Assembly: GCA_017523995.1 (NCBI GenBank)
Contig: JAFWUX010000026.1
Location: forward strand, 1 to 10,602
DNA from: Oscillospiraceae bacterium
GTDB taxonomy: Bacteria > Bacillota_A > Clostridia > Oscillospirales > Ruminococcaceae
Reading direction: 5' to 3'
DNA: 10,602 nucleotides
Part shown: one piece after another, positions 6,391 through 10,602 of the stretch
Position numbering within the stretch: position 1 is the first letter of the stretch
Layout: each line of letters starts with the position of its first letter
Translations under genes and position numbers: made by a program
The notes under the pieces: generated by a model
Database searches by the model: none
Told to the model about the DNA's origin: nothing
What the model saw: only the letters and a program-made list of their open reading frames with translations

Positions 6391-6527
6391 TGCAAAATAA
6401 ACAAATAGGACTGAATACACGGATTGAATGTGTATTGTTTGAACCTTACCGAGTGTATCTAAAGCTGAATGAAATTCAGACTGACTTATACTTTCTCGGT
6501 TTACGGACGCCGAGCCGCCCGAAAGAG
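6391..6527 (-). ncRNA. Putative Cas12f1 tracrRNA
   Basis: Non-coding segment between effector and array, same strand, ends approximate. In order on the minus strand: stem 1 GGGCG/CGTCC (6520-6516 with 6509-6505); GTAAA; a long stem CCGAG/CTCGG (6499-6495 with 6453-6449) extended by GTAT/ATAC and enclosing the hairpin CTGAAT-TTC-ATTCAG (6479-6465); the linker TAAGG; stem 3 AATACAC/GTGTATT (6436-6430 with 6420-6414); then CAGTCC (6413-6408), complementary to GGACTG in positions 24-29 of the repeat. TTGCAGC at the junction with the first repeat can pair with the repeat start GCTGCAA. The order of elements, and CTCGGTAAGG literally, match the AsCas12f1 tracrRNA as I recall it. It should form a duplex with crRNA and load Cas12f1. 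It may be processed from a cas12f1 read-through transcript; a separate promoter is only weakly suggested (-10-like CATAAT at 6536-6541). Confidence 0.8.
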
Positions 6528-6541
6528 TGCGAATCATTATG

Positions 6542-7858
6542 TTATGTGGTGTCCGTTTCGGATTCGCACTTGGTTTGCAGTTGTTTTTCTATGAGCTTTT
6601 CAATGTTCCGGATGCCGATGTTCTGGCTTGCATTATAATCTGCATTTTCTGAAAAGCCGCATTTCCGGCAGATGAATTTGCTTTGTTCCGGTCGGTTTTC
6701 GCGGTCGATATAACCGCATTTGCTGCATCGCTGACTTGTATATTTCGGTTCAATATAGACAATCTGTATGCCGGCTTCTTGGGCTTTGTATTCAATCTTG
6801 GTTTGCAGATCAAAATACGTCCAGTTTTTCATGAAACGGTTTGCATCAGCAGTTACGCCTGTCAGCTTTTCCATTTGAATCACACCGCAGTTGTTTTTGA
6901 TCGCGTAGTCAATCAGCGCGCGGCTGTATTTGTGATTCACGGTATCTCTGAATCGCGCGATTTTATCTGCAATCGCATACACCGGTTTATTGCGTGTCTG
7001 AATACCGTGACCGATCCTGCCGCCGCCGCAGTTTTTGCCCTGTTTCAGCATAGAGATTTTTCTGGCTTCTACGCGCTTGCGGAAACTTTCGATTTCACCG
7101 CCGTCGATGATAAACCGTTTCAAATCTCCGTAAACAGATGCGCAGATCGGATAATGCACGCCCAGGTCTACGCCGAGGATTTTTTCCGGATCAAGCGCTT
7201 CCGGCGTTTCCGGTTCAAACGCATATACAAGATTCAGCACCCAGCACTTTTTCTTCTGGTCATAGAGCAGCTTACTTGCTGCCATGTCATATACGCCTGC
7301 TGTGCAGCGTTCCAGAATTGTCTGCGAAGAATTGTCTTTTACAATCGCTTTGAACCGTATCTCACTGCTCTGAAAGCCATGTTTTTTGACAGCCGACCGA
7401 TTCAGCAATTTCAGATAAAAGAGGAACGTGCCTTTCTGATATTCCAGCCGGATCGACTTGTTATGCAGATCAAGCGGCTGATTTGCTTTATAGCTGATTA
7501 TGGATTTCTCTCCGCGCATAAAATCAGCTTTGGCATTTTTGAATTCCGCGCAGGCAGTTCTGACAGTTGTCGAACAATTTGCAGAATACAAATCGTTTCC
7601 GGTTTTGAATTTATCGTTTACAAAACCGCCGAGTGTGTAATTCAAAATCTCTTTGTCTTTGGGGTATTCGTGATGTTCCTTGTAGTAATCACTGGAAAAA
7701 TTGCTGAATTCCCAACAGTACTGAATAGACTTGTTTTTGATTTCACGGGTTTGCTTTTGTAAATCCCAGAGCAGCTTAAAAATATCCTTATAGTCAACAG
7801 GGCTCCCGTCTGGATCAAGCTGTTCACAGATTAAATATACTTTTAGAACCTTTTGCAT
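6542..7858 (-). CDS. CRISPR-associated miniature nuclease Cas12f1 (type V-F)
   Basis: RNA-guided DNA nuclease, 438 aa. The sequence tracks AsCas12f1 (about 422 aa) along its whole length, for example FSSDYYKEHHEYPKDKEIL near the N-terminus and GGEIESFRKRVEARKISML in the middle. RuvC residues are intact: Asp231 in GVDLGV, Glu330 in IQMEKL, Asp407 in NADYNASQN, each six positions after the residues I recall for AsCas12f1 (225, 324, 401). A zinc ribbon has Cys378/Cys381 and Cys397/Cys400. Family members act as a dimer on one guide RNA and cut DNA beside a T-rich PAM. TnpB of IS200/IS605 elements is related, but the adjacent array and tracrRNA decide for Cas12f1. The ATG at 7858 is preferred over GTG at 7873, which lies inside the GGAGGTG ribosome site; the 14-nt spacing is long. 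The gene is visibly more AT-rich than its neighbours, hinting at transfer. Its last codons form one arm of a stem with downstream RNA. Confidence 0.93.
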   Translation of the reverse strand: MQKVLKVYLICEQLDPDGSPVDYKDIFKLLWDLQKQTREIKNKSIQYCWEFSNFSSDYYKEHHEYPKDKEILNYTLGGFVNDKFKTGNDLYSANCSTTVRTACAEFKNAKADFMRGEKSIISYKANQPLDLHNKSIRLEYQKGTFLFYLKLLNRSAVKKHGFQSSEIRFKAIVKDNSSQTILERCTAGVYDMAASKLLYDQKKKCWVLNLVYAFEPETPEALDPEKILGVDLGVHYPICASVYGDLKRFIIDGGEIESFRKRVEARKISMLKQGKNCGGGRIGHGIQTRNKPVYAIADKIARFRDTVNHKYSRALIDYAIKNNCGVIQMEKLTGVTADANRFMKNWTYFDLQTKIEYKAQEAGIQIVYIEPKYTSQRCSKCGYIDRENRPEQSKFICRKCGFSENADYNASQNIGIRNIEKLIEKQLQTKCESETDTT

Positions 7859-7887
7859 AATACTTTTGCGCACCTCCTCTCACACTG

Positions 7888-7916
7888 ATTATACCACATT
7901 TGGTTCAAATATGCAA
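7888..7916 (-). promoter_or_regulatory. Sigma-A promoter of cas12f1
   Basis: On the minus strand TTGCAT (7911-7916), a 17-bp spacer ending TGG, and consensus TATAAT (7888-7893), with an extended -10 (TGGTATAAT). Transcription would begin near 7881, about 22 nt before the ATG. It lies between the cas12f1 start and the end of the dockerin gene, so the CRISPR locus has its own transcription start. I see no clear terminator for the upstream dockerin gene in 7917-7964. Confidence 0.85.
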
Positions 7917-7964
7917 CATACAAATTACAAGATGTTCAGAAAAGTGCATCAGTCTTTTGTATTA

Positions 7965-9509
7965 TTATTCTTTCACCGTGACGGAGACCAGCTCTACGGT
8001 GTCAACATCCAGCTTGCCGGATGCATCGGTATATCCCCAGACCTCAAGCGCCATTCTGCGCGCATCGGCAGGCATCTCCACCGTGACCTGTGCCTTGCCG
8101 CTGCTGTCCGCCGGATGCTTGCCGAGCGCCTCCATAATCCACTTGCCGCTGCCGTTTTCCGCATTCGGGTCCCAGTAGCCCCATGCAAGATTCAGCTCGG
8201 ATTCGGGCTTTGCGGAAACGGTCATTGTCACCGCATGCTCGCTTAATCCTTCCGTCATGCGCCACTTGCCCGCGTCCTCCTTGACAAACGCGACGGCGAT
8301 CTCCGGCTGTTCATCCGCACCGTCTTTGCGGAGCAGCTGTTTCAGAATCGTGAGGTCGGCGGCGTTCAGGATGCCGTCCGCATTGAGATCGGCGTTTTCG
8401 CCGGAGATGTGCCGCACATCCTCTGTCAGGAGATCCTGCATCAGGCAGGTGACATCTGCAGCATCGCGGCTGCCGTCCTCGTTGACTTCGCCGCGCAGTT
8501 TGTAGCCGAGTACCTGCATCACGCGGTTTCCGTCGCAGGTGCATGCCGGCGGATCGACCTTGTTGCGGAAGACCTGCGCGCTGCAGTTCCAGCCCTTGAC
8601 AACGAAGACGTCTGTTGTGTCGAGATAAAGCTCATTTTCGTAGATTCTGGCGTTCTGTCCCCAGCCTTCGAGCTGCTGACTCAGGTCAAAGCCGTAAAGC
8701 TGCTGCGAACAGCCGTTCCGGTGACCGGTGCTATAGCGGATCACTGCATCATTGCCCTTGATCTCGACAAAGCTGTTGCCGCCGTTCTCGCCCTGCATAC
8801 CGGTGCCGTCAAAGGTGCAGTATTCCACAAGGTTGCCGACGGTATATTCCTTGATGTCCACATGATCCGCGGTGATATTCGGCCCGAACCGGCAGCCGCG
8901 CACGGTGTTGTAATGGCATGCAAAGCCGTATCCGGTTGCGCTTTTGGCGCTGCCGATATAGACGCCCTCGCCGTATTTTGCGTTGACGGTTCCGGTATCG
9001 TGGATGAAGCAGTTTTCGACGAGATTATAGCTGCTGTCATCAATGATGTGGACGGCTTCATCACCGATCTCGCAGACCTCACAGTCCGCGATTACGCTGT
9101 GCTCTGACTTTGCAAGGAAGATGCCCTTTGCGGCGTTCTGTATTTTGAGGTCACGGATCTCCCAATAGGAGCCGGTGATATACAGGACGCATTTTTTCTC
9201 CGGCTGATTGGCACAGAGTACCGCCGGATGTGCGGGGTCCTCGCTGCGGATGATGATATGATCTTCGGGGGTGCCGCTCGCTGCCGCTTCAAATACGCGC
9301 CACTTTCCGCTGGATGCATCGTCCTCATAGGTGCCGCTTTTGAGGATGATTTCATCTCCTGCGCGGGCGTTCGCGAGTGCGGTTTTCAGCTCCGCGGTGT
9401 CTGGCACAATGACCTGACGGCTTTCGGCAGCTGCATGCGGAAAGGATGCTGCTGCTCCGCAGGAAAACAGTACAGCGATCAGTGCTGCAGTGATCTTTTC
9501 TTTACGCAT
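7965..9509 (-). CDS. Secreted dockerin-containing right-handed beta-helix protein
   Basis: Probable extracellular polysaccharide-degrading or -binding protein, 514 aa. Signal peptide about 1-28 (hydrophobic core, ending PHAAA). Residues about 33-330 look like a right-handed parallel beta-helix of the pectate-lyase-like kind: LKTALANARAGDEIILKSGTY opening, then repeating short turns such as WEIRDLKIQNAAKGIFL and HSVIADCEVCEIGDEAVHI. A dockerin at about 338-396 has two calcium-loop repeats (NEDGSRDAADV and NADGILNAADL), which would dock it to a cohesin scaffold. A C-terminal module of about 115 residues (403-514) is not recognised; it has the look of a beta-sandwich with WGYWDP and WGYTD. The dockerin is therefore internal, not terminal. 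Substrate and lyase activity cannot be assigned, and I could not identify the catalytic residues. The ATG at 9509 is supported by GGAGG 7 nt before and by the signal peptide. Confidence 0.85.
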   Translation of the reverse strand: MRKEKITAALIAVLFSCGAAASFPHAAAESRQVIVPDTAELKTALANARAGDEIILKSGTYEDDASSGKWRVFEAAASGTPEDHIIIRSEDPAHPAVLCANQPEKKCVLYITGSYWEIRDLKIQNAAKGIFLAKSEHSVIADCEVCEIGDEAVHIIDDSSYNLVENCFIHDTGTVNAKYGEGVYIGSAKSATGYGFACHYNTVRGCRFGPNITADHVDIKEYTVGNLVEYCTFDGTGMQGENGGNSFVEIKGNDAVIRYSTGHRNGCSQQLYGFDLSQQLEGWGQNARIYENELYLDTTDVFVVKGWNCSAQVFRNKVDPPACTCDGNRVMQVLGYKLRGEVNEDGSRDAADVTCLMQDLLTEDVRHISGENADLNADGILNAADLTILKQLLRKDGADEQPEIAVAFVKEDAGKWRMTEGLSEHAVTMTVSAKPESELNLAWGYWDPNAENGSGKWIMEALGKHPADSSGKAQVTVEMPADARRMALEVWGYTDASGKLDVDTVELVSVTVKE

Positions 9510-9555
9510 CGTGATTCCTCCTTTTCCGGCGTCGGGGTTTCTGTCTGATACTTTC

Positions 9556-9584
9556 ATTATACAGGATAGTTTGCCGAAATGCAA
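9556..9584 (-). promoter_or_regulatory. Sigma-A promoter of the dockerin gene
   Basis: TTGCAT (9579-9584), a 17-bp spacer and TATAAT (9556-9561) on the minus strand, the same hexamers as in front of cas12f1. The leader would be about 40 nt. An alternative in-frame start at 9584 lies inside the -35 box and can be dismissed. The remaining gap up to 9640 shows no clear terminator for the upstream gene. Confidence 0.85.
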
Positions 9585-9640
9585 GGAAAATCGAACATTT
9601 CTTTCATCTGCTGTTGCTTTTTATGCGGTGCCTCCTCCGT

Positions 9641-10602
9641 TTACGGGTTTGCTGTCTTTTTGTATTGGATGATAGCATCGTCCTTGTCGCTGTCTGCCAT
9701 AAGAAGATAGCCCTGATCCGGCTCAAAGTGCAGACGATAGTTGTAGAATTCCTGTTTACGTGCGCCCGAGATATATCCGTTCAGCGGATCTTCTCTTTGG
9801 CGGGTATCTTTCAGGTACACATCGCGGTGATGATCAAGCGCGTCATAGGCTTCCATGTTTTCTGCCACATCGTGCTCCCACGCTTCCTCTGCTTCACGCT
9901 CCACATCACGGTAAAGCTGTGCGGCTGTCCGGAAGAATTCGCCAATCTGTTCCCAGCTGTACGATACGCTGAACGGATGCGCAGAATCCGGCTCGGCAGT
10001 AATGGTGACACCCTCGGTATCTTTTTTGGCGGCGAATGTCGCCGCCTCAAAGGTTTCATGGTCGGAAATACTGTATCTCCCTGCATCAATGAAATCCTGC
10101 GCAACAGCCGAAGCGTCCTCGCCGTTATCCAGAATCCGTTGTGCAATCTCGTCCATTTCATCACGGGCGACCATGCGGTCAGCGAACATCGGCATATTGT
10201 TCTCGTTCATGATGTACTTTGCGGCGGGGGACAATACCGTTGCAGCGTCAGGCGAGAGAATCATGTCGATCTGTTTCCTGCGCGAATCATCAAGATACTG
10301 ATGATTTCGGAGTTTTTGCAGCACGCCGGTATAGTATTCGCGTTCGTTATCATCCAGATGCTCCACATCCTCAAGATAATACATGGCATGATCGACTGCA
10401 TCCCGAATATCTTCGGGTAAGATATACTCACCCTGCTCGATCATTCTGCGAATCTCTTTTGCGGCCTGCGCCCATGTATAGCGGTAATTGCCTTTCTTAT
10501 CAGCGGAAATAATGTGAATGCCTTTGCTGTCATAGCCCACATTCGGCATATCCGGACCGGAATGACCGCCGATCCCATATTCTTTCTCGAGAAATACGGC
10601 AA
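9641..10602 (-). CDS. C-terminal part of a large mobile-element protein (partial)
   Basis: Open frame running off the right edge; 319 residues are visible and the frame is open without a stop before the first visible Met (10549), so this is not the true start. The first residues read FLEKEYGIGGHSGPDMPNVG and then DSKGIHI, followed by YTWAQAAKEIRRMIEQGEY. I recognise this combination from the C-terminal regions of very large helicase/methylase-like or polyvalent proteins carried by Firmicute integrative and conjugative elements. The rest is mostly charged and helical (for example LYRDVEREAEEAWEHDVAENM), ending with a beta-rich YNYRLHFEPDQGYLLMADSD segment. No catalytic motif is in the visible part. 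It suggests the window touches the end of a mobile element. The stop is TAA at 9641. Confidence 0.6.
   Translation of the reverse strand, partial: AVFLEKEYGIGGHSGPDMPNVGYDSKGIHIISADKKGNYRYTWAQAAKEIRRMIEQGEYILPEDIRDAVDHAMYYLEDVEHLDDNEREYYTGVLQKLRNHQYLDDSRRKQIDMILSPDAATVLSPAAKYIMNENNMPMFADRMVARDEMDEIAQRILDNGEDASAVAQDFIDAGRYSISDHETFEAATFAAKKDTEGVTITAEPDSAHPFSVSYSWEQIGEFFRTAAQLYRDVEREAEEAWEHDVAENMEAYDALDHHRDVYLKDTRQREDPLNGYISGARKQEFYNYRLHFEPDQGYLLMADSDKDDAIIQYKKTANP

Noticed and set aside
6502..6514. Anti-repeat formed by CTCGGCGTCCGTA, which can pair with 11 of 13 bases of the repeat end, two of them wobble
   Set aside because: The same bases form stem 1, which matches the AsCas12f1 tracrRNA order, and CAGTCC at 6408-6413 sits where the anti-repeat is expected. 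Kept only as a possible alternative pairing.
6053..6638. Plus-strand peptides with repeated PHxICRLQ motifs
   Set aside because: The peptide repeats simply come from reading the CRISPR repeats; no ribosome site was seen.
6391..7873. IS200/IS605 transposon with TnpB and an omega RNA
   Set aside because: No tnpA or transposon-end hairpins were seen, and a regular repeat-spacer array plus close likeness to AsCas12f1 along the whole protein fits Cas12f1 better.
7888..7916. Repression of the cas12f1 promoter by a CRISPR-derived guide (ATGTGGTA shared with the third interval)
   Set aside because: Only 8 bases match, not at the guide's seed end, so chance is likely.
8409..9107. Plus-strand frame of 232 codons opposite the dockerin gene
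   Set aside because: It is a shadow of the beta-helix coding frame, rich in Ala and Val, without promoter or ribosome site.

Overview
The window looks like a chromosomal segment of a Ruminococcus-type gut or rumen Firmicute (Oscillospiraceae/Ruminococcaceae). The grounds are a dockerin-bearing secreted beta-helix protein, strong Firmicute-type Shine-Dalgarno sequences (GGAGG), sigma-A promoters with 17-bp spacers, and an orphan XRE regulator fused to a desulfoferrodoxin-like domain. The genus is an inference. Every gene I can support lies on the minus strand, so it reads naturally from right to left.

Right to left: (i) 9641-10602, the C-terminal part of a large protein of the kind carried by integrative/conjugative elements, running off the right edge. 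(ii) 7965-9509, a secreted beta-helix protein with an internal dockerin and its own promoter. (iii) 6126-7916, a complete and very compact CRISPR-Cas12f1 (type V-F) locus: promoter, cas12f1 (438 aa), a tracrRNA-like segment, a short array of 33-bp repeats, and a terminator, all co-oriented. No cas1, cas2 or cas4 is in the window. (iv) 5395-6099, a monocistronic HTH-desulfoferrodoxin fusion regulator with promoter and terminator. (v) 440-5380, an apparent three-gene operon: OmpR-type response regulator, two-transmembrane histidine kinase, and a DUF2207 membrane protein, with a promoter in front and a terminator behind. (vi) 1-439, gene-free DNA with two imperfect palindromic elements.

The main result is the Cas12f1 locus. 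The protein resembles the small Acidibacillus-type Cas12f1 (AsCas12f1) closely, with all three RuvC acidic residues and the four zinc-ribbon cysteines in place. The RNA between it and the array reproduces the order of stems and the conserved CTCGGTAAGG motif that I recall from the AsCas12f1 tracrRNA. It also carries a 6-nt match to the 3' part of the repeat. The family is known; this locus and its odd distal array end, where a spacer resembles a diverged repeat, are worth following up.

Other notable points are a histidine kinase carrying a second, degenerate copy of its own ATPase domain, and a desulfoferrodoxin-like sensor in which the expected C-terminal iron-ligand histidine appears to be cysteine. 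Comparisons to named homologues are from memory of those sequences; no search was run.
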